Positions 10,414-19,622 are shown, counted from the stretch's first letter. The stretch is 64,000 bases of DNA from Parahoeflea alexandrii (GCF_027214025.1 NZ_JAPWHB010000001.1:806001-870000); one strand, 5' to 3'. Notes: generated by a model not told the origin, from the sequence alone. Translations and numbers: made by a program.

Positions 10414-10570
10414 TTGAACTGCTCCCGCTGTTTGTCCAGGCGCCGGCCGGACAAAATTCCCGGCGCGCGCCCTCTTACCATGCACCGACTCGCGCGATCC
10501 GCACAGGCCGGGATGACTCATGCATGTCGCGTTCAAATGTATTCATTTGGACGATAACGTACATGCATCA

Positions 10571-10622
10571 TCTAAAAGTGATACAGCGTCCTTTGCGCAT
10601 CCAATTGGATGCGCGGCGCTGT
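10571..10622. repeat. Palindromic interspersed repeat, copy 1
   Basis: The core is the perfect palindrome GCGCATCCAATTGGATGCGC (10595-10614), flanked by GATACAGCGTCCTTT on the left and GGCGCTGTAG on the right. The same core with the same flanks recurs in inverted orientation near 48893-48947. It lies in the feuN-feuP gap and could form a stable hairpin in RNA. Such elements are typical of rhizobial intergenic regions. Confidence 0.85.
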
Positions 10623-10674
10623 AGGCCGGCATCGCTTGCGCGCCAGGCCTCGCCGCGATTGGGCGACCGTTGCC

Positions 10675-10962
10675 TTACTGTGGAACCGTGACGGTGACCT
10701 TCTTCGGGCGTTCGCTACCGTTGCCCGGCACCAGCACCGTGACCACGCAGACGGTCTGGCCGCCCTGGGTCTGGGGGGAAGCCGAGAGCAATTGCCCGCC
10801 GGTCTGGCCGACAACCTGGCTGGCGGCGCCCGAACAGTCTCCCGCGGTGCGGACAATGGCGGTGCCGTCGGGCGCACGCAGATCCTGCGACACGGTGGCG
10901 ACCGGCATCATGGTGGCGGCCTGGGCGGCGACTAAGCCTATGCTGAGTAAGTTCATGATCAT
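10675..10962 (-). CDS. Small secreted protein upstream of feuP, candidate FeuN modulator
   Basis: 95 aa from the ATG at 10962 (10956 is also possible; a longer reading to 11010 would bury the signal peptide). A hydrophobic signal sequence MNLLSIGLVAAQAA is followed by a small mature domain rich in Val and Thr with two cysteines (GDCSG and TVCVV) that could form a disulfide. In Sinorhizobium, FeuN is a small periplasmic protein encoded next to feuPQ that holds the kinase in check. Position, size class and export signal fit that role, but I could not compare the sequences. The gene lies 261 bases from feuP, with a palindromic repeat in between. Confidence 0.6.
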   Translation of the reverse strand: MIMNLLSIGLVAAQAATMMPVATVSQDLRAPDGTAIVRTAGDCSGAASQVVGQTGGQLLSASPQTQGGQTVCVVTVLVPGNGSERPKKVTVTVPQ

Positions 10963-11071
10963 GGTCAGCCCTGGAGCGGTTCGTATTTCATCTTGGAGCC
11001 AGTGATACAAGATCCTGCCTGAACCGCAAATGAATGGAAACCATCATTGCCGCCGACCATCCGGCACAAAC

Positions 11072-11278
11072 TCAGCCGATCCGGCTCTTCGCCTTCAACC
11101 GCCCGACAATGGCGATGATGCCGCCAAGAACCACCCCGAGCGAGGTCAGCAGGCCGGTGAGCGTTTCGGCGTCCGCGTCGCCGAGTTCAAGCCCGGCAAG
11201 GCCGAACACCGACGAGGCGATCGCGACGATGGCACCCCACAGGGTTTTCGATTGCCACCAAGGTTTCATGTCGGTCAT
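11072..11278 (-). CDS. Holin-like small membrane protein at the end of the GTA cluster
   Basis: 68 aa starting at 11278, preceded by GAAAGGACC, the same ribosome-site style as the GTA genes. The protein begins MTDMKPWWQSKTLWGA and has a first hydrophobic segment (about 13-31) and a second one (about 42-60), a two-helix arrangement like phage holins or holin-like proteins. It ends in a short basic tail. It lies 55 bases after gp15 on the same strand, so a role in particle release or cell lysis is plausible. No lysozyme gene is visible next to it. Confidence 0.65.
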   Translation of the reverse strand: MTDMKPWWQSKTLWGAIVAIASSVFGLAGLELGDADAETLTGLLTSLGVVLGGIIAIVGRLKAKSRIG

Positions 11279-11333
11279 GGCAGAGGTCCTTTCAAGATTT
11301 TGGGTCAAGGTTTCGGATATCGGTCGCGGAGGA

Positions 11334-14300
11334 TCAGAGACTGCAGGTCGCGGTTCGGGGTATCCCCCAGGGAACGCGCTTTCCGGCCTGGGCAGCGCGA
11401 AAGGTCAGCGACGCAATGGGGGTGCCGAAATCGGCAAGCTCGTCGGCGGCCGGGTAGAGCCACTCCGATGCGGTTGTTTCCACCGTCCGGATCACCGTGG
11501 CGCCATCGAGGATGTCGACGCGGTAGCGTTCGAAGCCCTCGTCATTCGCAATCTCGGCGGGCGTCCAGCTGTCCGCCGACAGCCTGCCGCGGCGGATCCA
11601 GGACAGGTTCACGCCTTCCGCCCGCCTCTCGGCCCGCAGATGCACCGGCGACAGCGGCGTCAGCGCCCGCTCTCCGCCGGCGAAAACCGCCGGTGCCGGC
11701 GTGCCCACCAGTCCGCCGGTTGCCTCGGCGATCCAGTTGAAGGCGCGTCCGGCCTCGTCGATCGAAAGCCCGAGCGATCTGACCGTGCCGTCGAGCACGA
11801 TGAAAGCCGCGCCGGATGCCGCGCCGGCGCGCATGGCGTCGTCGGTTCCCGCCTGTCCGCGCAACAGGCTGTCAAGCCGCCAGCGGCCCGATGCGATTTC
11901 CTCGGCGCTCTCGAACTGGATGATCTCCCAGCTCCCCGCATCCGAGCGCACCGCCACCGCGTTGGCGCCGTTGAGCACCGCCAGTCGGCTGGCGCTCGAC
12001 AGGCCGCCAAAGCCAAGATCGACGACGAGCACCGCGCTACGATCAAACCGGCCTTCGATGTCCCCCGGCGGCAGGGCCTCGGCCAGTGCGCCGATCCGGG
12101 CCGGCGCATCGATGGTCGTGCGCGCGGCGTAGCCTTCGGCCTCCACCGAGCTTGACAGAACCATCTGCCGCCATGGGATCGCCAGCGCCCCTGCCCTTGC
12201 CCAGCCGGTCTCCTCGACGCCCGTCAGCACCGGCAGATCGAGAAAGACGATTTCCGGCACGAAGGCCGCATTGGCGTCATTGCCGGCGCGGTCGGCATAG
12301 GTCTCAGTGTTGAAGGCCGCCCCGGCTCCGGCATGCGCTACCGCCTCGATGCGGCGGATCTCGCCATCCTCGATCCGGGTGATGCGGAAACGGTTGTGCG
12401 GGGCGTTCTCTATTGCGAACCGAAGCGTGTCGCCGGGCTCAATCCCGACGGCCTGAGGCGGCAGCGCGAAGCGCAGCTGGCGGCGCTGCAGCCGATGGTC
12501 CTGCAACCAGCGGTCGGCGGTCACACGGGCCAATCCCTGCTCGATCGCCAGACTCAAAGGCAGGTCACGCTGTCGCGCGGCCTCGCCTTCCAGCCTGCGC
12601 GAACGTGCCGAGGCCGGGGCATAGTCGCCCATCGGATCGACCGAGAGCAGAACCGCTTCATTGGCGAATTCGCCCTGTTCGCCACGGATCTCCTCAAACA
12701 ATGGTCCCTCGTCAGGATCGGCCACTGCCTCGATCTCGAGCGGAGCCGCGCCGAAACTCAGCCGCGAGCTAAATACAAGGCCCTCTGGGCCTTCGCGGAC
12801 ATCAATGGCAAACGCCTCGATCAGCGGCTCGAGCACCGCCCGCACAGAGGCGGGGTTCGATATCACGTGGCCGGTCAGCATGCCGTCGACGCGTTCGACA
12901 TTGAAATCCGTCATCCCGGCCCGGGTCAGGATCGCGGCAATCAGGTCCTTCAGCGCCACCGTGCCCAGGCGCCCGTTGAGCCAGTGGCCGGTGCGCCAGT
13001 TGGGACCATCGGACCAGACTTCGGTCGACAGCGGAAAGGCGGGAAACGGTCGTGCATCCCAGGTCCACAGGTGAATGCGGTCGGCCGAAACCATGCCGTC
13101 GGCATTCGCCGCCCCGTTCCAGTGATCCAGATGCGCCTGCAGGAACGCCCGCTGGGCCAGGTCGTCGCGCCCGCCCGAGGAGTACCAGGGGATCGCACCT
13201 TCCGAGGATTTCGGATCGGGAAACAGGTTCGGCTGGCCCGCCCCCTTGTCGACCGCCGGACAGCCAAGCTCGGGAAACCAGAACGGTTTCGCACCTGGCA
13301 CCCAGGGGCTGGGGTTCGAAGCCTCGGCTCCCCCGACGCGGTCATAATGCTCATTCTGCCACCAGCCGCGCAGATCCTTGACCCGGTAGACCCAGTGCTT
13401 GCCCGCCAGCCCATCGGTGATCGGCAGCCGTTCCCGTGCATCCCGTCCCGCCTTGCCGGCATAGTACCAGTCGTAGCCCTCGCCGCCTTCAATCGCGGCG
13501 CGCATTGCCGCCTGATCATTGGCAAAACCCGCCCCGTCGGGATTGCCGGTCGACAGATCCGCGTCACGCCAGTCGCTCAGCGGCATGTAGTTGTCGATGC
13601 CGATGGCGCCGATCGCCGGATGCGCCCAGAGCGGATCGAGATTGAAAAGGACATCGCCCGAGCCGTCATCGGGCCGGTGACCGGCATATTCGGTCCAGTC
13701 GGCGGCATAGGTCACAGTCGTCGTGCCGCCCAGCATCGCCTTCGTGTCTGCAGCGAGTTGGACGAGATGATCGACAAAGGGAAACGCGCCGGCCTCGTCC
13801 CTTAGCCGGGTCAGGCCGATCATTTCCGAGCCGATGACAAAGCCGTCGACGCCACCCGCCGCGATTGCCAGTGCGGCGTGGTGCAAAATGAAGCGCCGGT
13901 AACCCTCGTCGCCACCCATCCAGGCAACGCTGTCGCCCGAGACGGCGAGATTTGAGGGCAGCGTTCCACCGCACAGCGCATTGATTTCCGCCCGCATCGC
14001 CGCCGTGCCATCGGGCGTTCCCCGCTCTCCCGGTGCGATGCTTGCCGTCATCCGCCCGCGCCAGGGATAGACCTGCTGGCCGGTACCGCCGGTCGGACTT
14101 GGCAGGCCGTTGCCGGCGGGCACGTCCATCAGCACGAAGGGATAGAGCACCACCTTGAGGCCGCGGGCCTTGAGATCGCGGATCGCCTCGACGAGCGAAG
14201 CGTCGTCCGGCGTGCCGCCATAGGCCGGGCCGCCATTGCTGGTGGAAACCAGATGAGCGGTGGCGCGGCTGAGCCCGCCCACCTTCCATGGCCGGGTCTC

Positions 14301-15182
14301 GCCGTTGCGGGCGACCACCTCGACACCGGGGCGGAAACGGCAATGGCTGGCGCGCAGATCGTCACCGAACCAGGCCGAGACCAGCGCCACCGATTTTAGG
14401 TTGGGGCACAGCGCCTGCAACTCGTCGATCGACTGCCTCCAGTCGGTCGATGCCTGGCGCATGTTGCGGTTGAGCGTGCGGGCTGCACCCACCCCGGTGG
14501 TCTCGCGCACCTGCGTCGTCGCATAGCCGTGCTCGGTCGAACCGGGGATCAGCGCCACCGCCTCGATTGCCGGTTCGAGCCCGCCCACCGGCCGTACCAC
14601 TTCAAACTGTAGCGCCGGGATACGGTTGCCGAAATCGTCGAGCGGCAGCCGTTCGAACACCACATAGGCCAGCCCGCGCCAGGCCGGCGCCCGCCCGGCA
14701 CCCTGTTTGGCTTCGATCAGCGGGTCGGGCAATTGGCTGGCAGTTCCACGGTGGATCCGCATGTCGAGCGTTTCGAGATCGAGCTCGCGCCCATCCGCCC
14801 AGATCCGCCGGATGAAGGCGATGGGGCCCTCGCAGAGCCCGAGCGCGAAATTGGCGTGATAGTGATAATGCTCGACCTTCGGCCCGCCGCCTTTGCCACC
14901 CTGGCGCTCCTGGGTCACGGTTTCTTCGAACCGGGTTGCCCAGATCAGCGCTCCGGCGATCCGCATCGAGCCGTGCACGCGCAGGATCGGCGAGCCCTCG
15001 TCGGCGGAGGGAATGCGCGCGCCGCTCAAGCCGCGCCCGGCAATGGTCCGGGTGGAGTTGATGAGCGCGGTGTCGAGCATGCCGCCGACGGTTGCGCCGA
15101 TGGCCGACCCGATCGCCGTGCCCACCGGCCCGAACACGCCGCCAAGGGACGCGCCCGCGACCTGAAGAAGAATTGTCGCCAT
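11334..15182 (-). CDS. GTA host-specificity/TIM-barrel tail protein (gp15-like)
   Basis: 1282 aa, the usual size of RcGTA gp15. A glycine-rich N-terminus that resembles a membrane or pore segment (ASLGGVFGPVGTAIGSAIGATVGG) precedes a GTA TIM-barrel-like domain in the middle (VDGFVIGSEMIGLT, VTYAADWTEYAGH, FWFPELGCPAVDKGAGQPN). A C-terminal tail-fibre or baseplate part follows. The barrel resembles glycoside hydrolases, so cell-surface glycan contact is likely. It is the last large gene of the cluster, 24 bases after gp14. Confidence 0.93.
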   Translation of the reverse strand: MATILLQVAGASLGGVFGPVGTAIGSAIGATVGGMLDTALINSTRTIAGRGLSGARIPSADEGSPILRVHGSMRIAGALIWATRFEETVTQERQGGKGGGPKVEHYHYHANFALGLCEGPIAFIRRIWADGRELDLETLDMRIHRGTASQLPDPLIEAKQGAGRAPAWRGLAYVVFERLPLDDFGNRIPALQFEVVRPVGGLEPAIEAVALIPGSTEHGYATTQVRETTGVGAARTLNRNMRQASTDWRQSIDELQALCPNLKSVALVSAWFGDDLRASHCRFRPGVEVVARNGETRPWKVGGLSRATAHLVSTSNGGPAYGGTPDDASLVEAIRDLKARGLKVVLYPFVLMDVPAGNGLPSPTGGTGQQVYPWRGRMTASIAPGERGTPDGTAAMRAEINALCGGTLPSNLAVSGDSVAWMGGDEGYRRFILHHAALAIAAGGVDGFVIGSEMIGLTRLRDEAGAFPFVDHLVQLAADTKAMLGGTTTVTYAADWTEYAGHRPDDGSGDVLFNLDPLWAHPAIGAIGIDNYMPLSDWRDADLSTGNPDGAGFANDQAAMRAAIEGGEGYDWYYAGKAGRDARERLPITDGLAGKHWVYRVKDLRGWWQNEHYDRVGGAEASNPSPWVPGAKPFWFPELGCPAVDKGAGQPNLFPDPKSSEGAIPWYSSGGRDDLAQRAFLQAHLDHWNGAANADGMVSADRIHLWTWDARPFPAFPLSTEVWSDGPNWRTGHWLNGRLGTVALKDLIAAILTRAGMTDFNVERVDGMLTGHVISNPASVRAVLEPLIEAFAIDVREGPEGLVFSSRLSFGAAPLEIEAVADPDEGPLFEEIRGEQGEFANEAVLLSVDPMGDYAPASARSRRLEGEAARQRDLPLSLAIEQGLARVTADRWLQDHRLQRRQLRFALPPQAVGIEPGDTLRFAIENAPHNRFRITRIEDGEIRRIEAVAHAGAGAAFNTETYADRAGNDANAAFVPEIVFLDLPVLTGVEETGWARAGALAIPWRQMVLSSSVEAEGYAARTTIDAPARIGALAEALPPGDIEGRFDRSAVLVVDLGFGGLSSASRLAVLNGANAVAVRSDAGSWEIIQFESAEEIASGRWRLDSLLRGQAGTDDAMRAGAASGAAFIVLDGTVRSLGLSIDEAGRAFNWIAEATGGLVGTPAPAVFAGGERALTPLSPVHLRAERRAEGVNLSWIRRGRLSADSWTPAEIANDEGFERYRVDILDGATVIRTVETTASEWLYPAADELADFGTPIASLTFRAAQAGKRVPWGIPRTATCSL

Positions 15183-15206
15183 GGGATGATCTCGCTCTTC
15201 AGCCGG

Positions 15207-15650
15207 TCAGCCGGCCTGGGGAATGCGGTGGACGGCGGCGATCCGCCGCCGCCAGGAGGGAACCAGCGCGCTTTCGATCACGCCCGCGGGCTCGTAGGCG
15301 TGGATGAAGCGGTCCGGGCCGGACAGAATGCCTGTATGTTTGGCGGACACGCCGGCGCGCCAGCGAAACAGCACGATGTCGCCGGGCATCGCTTCGGCCG
15401 GCGGCACCGGATCGCCGCAATGGAGCCGCGCGGCCGCCATCAGCCGCTCGGTTCCGGATCGTTCGGCCCAGTCCGGCGCGTAGGCTCCAGGCTCCTCGGT
15501 CAAACTGCCGGTGACCTCGGCCCAGACCCCGCGCACCAGCCCGAGGCAATCGCAGCCGACGCCCTTGCGCGATCCTTGGTGCCGATAGGGTGTGCCGATC
15601 CAGTCACGCGCTGCCGCGACGATGCGTTCGGCTTGAAGATCAGCGCTCAT
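15207..15650 (-). CDS. GTA NlpC/P60 cell-wall peptidase (gp14-like)
   Basis: 147 aa. NlpC/P60 domain with nucleophile Cys35 in GCDCLGLVRG and His105 in SAKHTGIL. The phage NlpC/P60 type of this length is standard for GTA gp14, a tail-associated enzyme that cuts peptidoglycan during DNA entry. The start at 15650 overlaps the end of gp13. Confidence 0.93.
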   Translation of the reverse strand: MSADLQAERIVAAARDWIGTPYRHQGSRKGVGCDCLGLVRGVWAEVTGSLTEEPGAYAPDWAERSGTERLMAAARLHCGDPVPPAEAMPGDIVLFRWRAGVSAKHTGILSGPDRFIHAYEPAGVIESALVPSWRRRIAAVHRIPQAG

Positions 15651-16537
15651 GGCACGATCGGCCTTCCGTCATGAACTGTGTCGGCATCGGCATAGCCATA
15701 GGCAAAGTCGCTGCCTGGCAGATAGGGAAAGCCCTGGAAATTGAATCCGTTGCCGAACTTGGCTGAACAGGTTTCAAAACCCTTGTCACAGCCCGCAGTC
15801 ACGGTCAGCTGATCGCCCGGCGCGGGCTGCCGCGCCAGCGGCGACCACAGTGCTAGCCGTGTACCACCTGCCTCCGTCCTCTGGCTGGAGATGTCTGCGG
15901 TCAGCCCGCCCAGGAGCCCGGTCATGAACCGGACCCGGCCATTGTCGAACCAGCCCCCGGGCCGGTCATCGAGGCCGCTGACGATCAGCGTCATCTCGTC
16001 TGGCACCTCAACGATGGTTCCAGCCAGCGTAAACGGCGCGCCCGAAACATCCTTGCTGCAGCGCGTGTCCCCAAGGTCGGCATCGCAACGCCTTCCGTAG
16101 AGCCGCCCGTGCGGCTGGTCGAGCGAAGCTGCAAGACTGCGAAGCTCCACCGTGAAGGCCTGTCCGGCCGTGCGGACCTCGCCCAGTTCCCGCGTCGACA
16201 GCAGCACATGGTCCCCGGGGCTCTGCCAGTTGACCAGGAAGGTCTCGACCCGCGCCCCGTCATAGCGCCCGAGCGCGAGGTCATCGGCGCTGATCGCCGC
16301 GTCTGAAAAGGCGCCCGCCACATTGGCGGCATCGGCTTCCAGCCCGAGACCGGTTTCCACCTCGCTGGCGCGAAAGCCGGTGGCGGCGGAAAACACCGTG
16401 CCGGCGAATTCGAGATCATGGTCGTGCTCGGTAAAACCCAGCACCAGCCCATCGGTCCGCGTCAGCCGCCAGGCGTGGCAGGTGGTGGTCGAGGTCTGCG
16501 CCAGATGGGCTGCGAGGGTTGAGGGTATGTCTCTCAT
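15647..16537 (-). CDS. GTA tail/baseplate protein, DUF2163 (gp13-like)
   Basis: 296 aa. The N-terminal part carries the DUF2163 hallmark (AWRLTRTDG.VLGFTEHDHDL) and the C-terminal part the cysteine-bearing segment GCDKGFETCSAKFGNG with FPYLPGSDFAYGY, as in GTA and lambda-like baseplate-hub proteins. In RcGTA this protein is part of the iron-sulfur-bearing hub; the cysteines here fit that. It overlaps both neighbours by 4 bases (15647-15650 and 16534-16537), which shows tight coupling. Confidence 0.92.
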   Translation of the reverse strand: MRDIPSTLAAHLAQTSTTTCHAWRLTRTDGLVLGFTEHDHDLEFAGTVFSAATGFRASEVETGLGLEADAANVAGAFSDAAISADDLALGRYDGARVETFLVNWQSPGDHVLLSTRELGEVRTAGQAFTVELRSLAASLDQPHGRLYGRRCDADLGDTRCSKDVSGAPFTLAGTIVEVPDEMTLIVSGLDDRPGGWFDNGRVRFMTGLLGGLTADISSQRTEAGGTRLALWSPLARQPAPGDQLTVTAGCDKGFETCSAKFGNGFNFQGFPYLPGSDFAYGYADADTVHDGRPIVP

Positions 16538-17175
16538 GGCCGGATCTCCACCAGCGGCACGCTCGGCACCGAGCCCGCCTTGAACGCAGCGAGGCTGATC
16601 TCAATGCGGTCGGTGTCGAAACGAACAGGAATGTCGAACTCATAGCCGGCGGTCACGATCGCCCCGGGCGCCGGAACGGAACCCGGCTCAATCGTCACCA
16701 TTCCGGCCGCGTGATCGACGGCATAGTCGCCCGGGTCCAGCGCCAGGCCATCGACAGCCAGCACGACGCTGCCCTCGGTCGGCTTTTCGATCCGGCGGGT
16801 GGTCGCGCCGCCCGCATCGGCATAGGTCTTGGTGAGGTCGAACAGGACCTTCACCCCGTCTCCCACCCCGATCTGCTGGTCGATGGGGGTGACCGCCTGC
16901 CCCGGCGGGGCGGAAGAGTGATCGACAGGATCGCGGAAGCGGAAGCCGTAGAGCTGGCCACGCCGGGCCTCGAAAAACGCAGTGAGCTGGTAGAGGTCAT
17001 CGAGCCCGCGCAGGCCGGTGCCCACATCGTAGCGCCGCCGCGCATCGGCCCAGCGAGCGTTGCGGGTTTCGCCGCCATTCGACAGCGCGACGATGTCGGT
17101 ACGCCGGCCCGGCCCGCCGCTCGCTCCAAGCGACAGCCGGAGTGGAAGCCGCACCTCGTGAAATCCGCTGGTCAT
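16534..17175 (-). CDS. GTA tail protein, DUF2460/TIGR02217 (gp12-like)
   Basis: 213 aa. It begins with the family pattern FHEVRLPLRLSLGASGGPGR and contains NARWADARRRYDVGTGLRGLDDLYQL and YGFRFRDPVDHSS, characteristic of DUF2460 distal-tail proteins. It forms part of the tail tip in GTA and siphophage particles. It lies 9 bases after the tape-measure gene and overlaps gp13 by 4 bases. Confidence 0.93.
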   Translation of the reverse strand: MTSGFHEVRLPLRLSLGASGGPGRRTDIVALSNGGETRNARWADARRRYDVGTGLRGLDDLYQLTAFFEARRGQLYGFRFRDPVDHSSAPPGQAVTPIDQQIGVGDGVKVLFDLTKTYADAGGATTRRIEKPTEGSVVLAVDGLALDPGDYAVDHAAGMVTIEPGSVPAPGAIVTAGYEFDIPVRFDTDRIEISLAAFKAGSVPSVPLVEIRP

Positions 17176-17184
17176 GTCTGCCTC

Positions 17185-17769
17185 CTACAAACCACGGCGG
17201 CCGCGGCCGACCGCGCGGGCCAGCATGGCGGTGACCTGGGCCTCGGATTTGGAAAAACTCTGCGCGTCCGGCGTCGTTACGTTGAAGGTGACCTGCACCG
17301 GCTGTACCGACCCGCCCGAGGCGACGCCCAGCCGTCCGTCCGGTCCGCGGGCGAGCGGCAGGATCGCTTCCGCCCCGGCCTCGCCCATCAGCCCGACATC
17401 GCCACCCTGCATCGGAAAATAGGATGGCCCGCCGACGACACCTCCGTCGGCAAAGGCGTGCATCCGGCCCGGCACGCCGCCCCTTGCGAACGGCAACAGC
17501 CGGCCAAGGCTGCCGGTCAGGCCGGCGATCGAATTGCTCATCAGCCGGTTGAGCGGCCGTGTGCCGGCATCCACCGCAATGCCGACCATGCGGGTGCCAA
17601 GCGTCCTGAGCACGTCGTCCAGGCCGCGGCCGTCCACCGTCGCGGATTTCAACGCACCCGACAGGGCTCCTCCAAAGGCGTCGGCCTTGCGCGTCAGCTC
17701 ATCGAGCGCCCGGTCGGCGCCGTTGAGATCGAGGTCGACATTGACGTTGAGGTTTGGTTCATCGGCCAT
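17185..17769 (-). CDS. GTA tail tape-measure-like protein (gp11-like)
   Basis: 194 aa from the ATG at 17769, preceded by GGAAAGGACC; a 14-residue longer reading lacks this site. Family features include the glycine-rich GGPSYFPMQGGDVGLMGEAGAEAILPL segment near the middle (written here from two motifs, FPMQGG and GEAGAEAILPL). It is short, as GTA tape measures are, matching the short GTA tail. It overlaps the preceding chaperone gene by 11 bases. Confidence 0.88.
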   Translation of the reverse strand: MADEPNLNVNVDLDLNGADRALDELTRKADAFGGALSGALKSATVDGRGLDDVLRTLGTRMVGIAVDAGTRPLNRLMSNSIAGLTGSLGRLLPFARGGVPGRMHAFADGGVVGGPSYFPMQGGDVGLMGEAGAEAILPLARGPDGRLGVASGGSVQPVQVTFNVTTPDAQSFSKSEAQVTAMLARAVGRGRRGL

Positions 17770-18016
17770 CGGAGTGGTCCTTTCCAAGATCTGGCCCGTG
17801 GTTGCGGGCAACCTCCCCCTGCGCGTCCGGGTAAAGCGCCATCAGCGCCCGAAGCGTCGGCCTCGTGGTCACCTCCGGTACCGCGCTTGTACCGAGGAAC
17901 GCATGGAGTTCGAGGAGGCTCAGGCGCCAGAAGGCATCGGGAGAAAGCCGCAGGTGGCCGAGGCCGAAGCGAAGCACGGACGCCCAGGGGAATAACGTCC
18001 GGTCCGTCATCGTCAC
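17759..18016 (-). CDS. GTA tail assembly chaperone (gp10.1-like)
   Basis: 85 aa. The pattern PWASVLRFGLGHLRLSP.AFW.L and the ending ...TRPTLRALMALYPD are those of the small phage tail assembly chaperones (TIGR02216-type) found between gp10 and gp11 in alphaproteobacterial GTAs. It starts at 18016, 11 bases after gp10. In siphophages such proteins help load the tape measure. Confidence 0.82.
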   Translation of the reverse strand: MTMTDRTLFPWASVLRFGLGHLRLSPDAFWRLSLLELHAFLGTSAVPEVTTRPTLRALMALYPDAQGEVARNHGPDLGKDHSDGR

Positions 18017-18027
18017 CTTGCTGCCAC

Positions 18028-18426
18028 CTACGGCACGGGAGGGTTTTCGGGCCTGTCCGGAGCCCCGCCCTCCCGATCTGAAATTGGTCTCTCGGCCCGG
18101 TCGGCGTCTGTGCCGCCGAAACTCAGCCAGAGAAGCTCGGTGGCGATCCGGGCAAAGCCTGCCACACCGCCCTCGGTCGACATTTCCGCCACGTCCTCGT
18201 CAGTGAGCCGGTTGCCCGCGCCGCGCAGCCCGGCGCCGACGATGCGGATGATGTCGCCCGCCGAGAGCTTTCCGGCCTCGAAGCGCTGCGCCAGTTCGAT
18301 GAGATCGTCGACGCCGAAGGCGCTTTCGAGCTCGGCCAGCGCACCGAGCGTCAGGCACAGAAGCCGGGTCTCACCGTCAAGCTTCGCGGCGATTTCACCG
18401 CGATGGCGGTTGGGATGAATATTCAT
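18028..18426 (-). CDS. GTA family protein gp10-like (TFA/tail chaperone region)
   Basis: 132 aa from ATG 18426; an upstream GTG at 18438 overlaps the gp9 stop and is an alternative. The pattern HRGEIAAKLDGETRLLCLTLGALAELE matches GTA gp10 (given in two overlapping pieces in the family: HRGEIAAKLDG and LTLGALAELE). The end is acidic and proline-rich. It probably acts with the next gene in tail assembly. Confidence 0.85.
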   Translation of the reverse strand: MNIHPNRHRGEIAAKLDGETRLLCLTLGALAELESAFGVDDLIELAQRFEAGKLSAGDIIRIVGAGLRGAGNRLTDEDVAEMSTEGGVAGFARIATELLWLSFGGTDADRAERPISDREGGAPDRPENPPVP

Positions 18427-18434
18427 GGTGCTTC

Positions 18435-18842
18435 TCACGCGGCCGCGAAGACGAGCGCACCGGCGGATTCCAGAGCGATCTCGAATGTCATCTCGCCGTC
18501 ATGGCGGCCGGCATATTCAAGGGCGGTGATCTGGAACGGTCCGCTCACGGTTCCGAAATCGGGGATCGCCACCTGCCAGGCGCGGATCTCGCTTGCAAAG
18601 AACACGGCCCTGGCGAGTGCATCGCTGGCCTGGTCCTTGAACAGCCCGCCACCCGACAGCGAGGCGCGCTGCATTCCGGCGCCGCCGAGCAGTTCGCGCC
18701 AGCGCCCGGCCGATTCCGCATCGGTGATGTCGACTGCTTCGGCGTTGAAGGCCAGCCGCCGGGCGCGCAATCCGGCGATGGTGACGAAACTCCCGCCATC
18801 GTCGATCTTGATGAGCAGGTCCTTGCCTTTCTGGGCGGTCAT
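18435..18842 (-). CDS. GTA major tail tube protein (gp9-like, TIGR02126)
   Basis: 135 aa. Typical of TIGR02126 major tail proteins: starts MTAQKGKDLLIKI, contains TDAESAGRWRELL and ASLSGGGLFKD. It makes the hollow tail tube. A GAAAGGACA site lies 5 bases before the ATG. Length and order match RcGTA. Confidence 0.93.
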   Translation of the reverse strand: MTAQKGKDLLIKIDDGGSFVTIAGLRARRLAFNAEAVDITDAESAGRWRELLGGAGMQRASLSGGGLFKDQASDALARAVFFASEIRAWQVAIPDFGTVSGPFQITALEYAGRHDGEMTFEIALESAGALVFAAA

Positions 18843-18891
18843 GGATGTGTCCTTTCTGCGTGTGGGATTGAACTGCCGGCGCGAACCGCGA

Positions 18892-19290
18892 TCACGGCTC
18901 TGTCACCGCACGGAACCTGAGTCGCGCCACATGCAGCCCGCTCCTGGGCGCTCGGCGGCTGACAGTGCGTTCGTGGCGGAGATTGACCAGCACCACACCG
19001 TCAAGCGTCAGATCCGCATCATGGAGTGCGGCGCGGACGGCGTCGGCCAGTTCCACCGCCTGCTTGCGGCCGTTCTGCTTGCTCCAGGCCTCGACCTCGA
19101 AACGGTGCTCGCTGGCCGCCTCGTCACCGGTGGAAAAGTCGCTGCTTATGATCTCGCCCAGTACCAGGTAGGGCGGCTCGGCACGGGTGATCAGCCGGTC
19201 GAAGATCCGGCCCGCTCCGGTGATTGCGACAATGGCCGGGTCGGTCGAAAGACGCTCGACCACAGCCTGCTGCAGTTGATTGGCGCTCAT
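18892..19290 (-). CDS. GTA tail terminator/connector, DUF3168 (gp8-like)
   Basis: 132 aa from ATG 19290, which overlaps the gp7 stop as ATGA; the longer frame is rejected. The pattern VERLSTDP, PYLVLGE and HRFEVEAWSKQ is that of DUF3168 proteins. These join head connector and tail. It ends about 50 bases before the gp9 start. Confidence 0.91.
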   Translation of the reverse strand: MSANQLQQAVVERLSTDPAIVAITGAGRIFDRLITRAEPPYLVLGEIISSDFSTGDEAASEHRFEVEAWSKQNGRKQAVELADAVRAALHDADLTLDGVVLVNLRHERTVSRRAPRSGLHVARLRFRAVTEP

Positions 19291-19622
19291 GGCCGGTTCT
19301 CCTCGCAGTCGCAGACCAGGTAGCGGCGGCTCTCGTCGGGATCGCGCACCGCGCGGATCAGAAGCGCGCGGCCGCGATAGACAAAGCGCATGGCATGGCG
19401 GACATCGTCGCGATAGCGGATAGTGACCCGGTGGGTGACAGGCGCGAGATCCGCGCCCGCCGCTTCGGCGGAGACGGCACGCAGCGGCTCGATCCGCGCC
19501 CAGAGGGCGGCAACGAACGGCCACGCTCCCGCGATGCCACCCTGCCCGTCGTCCGTATCCGGCGGCGTTTCCAGAGTGAGCCGGGCATTCAGCCGCCCGG
19601 GATCGACAGATATCCCGGCCAT
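19287..19622 (-). CDS. GTA head-tail adaptor / head closure protein (gp7-like)
   Basis: 111 aa. Matches SPP1 gp16-like head closure proteins: a beta-rich fold with LNARLTLETPPDT and VTHRVTIRYRDDVRHAMRFVYRG (pieces VTHRVTIRYR and MRFVYRGR). Its ATG shares a base with the gp6 stop (TGATG). A GTG three bases further up is an alternative start. Confidence 0.9.
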   Translation of the reverse strand: MAGISVDPGRLNARLTLETPPDTDDGQGGIAGAWPFVAALWARIEPLRAVSAEAAGADLAPVTHRVTIRYRDDVRHAMRFVYRGRALLIRAVRDPDESRRYLVCDCEENRP

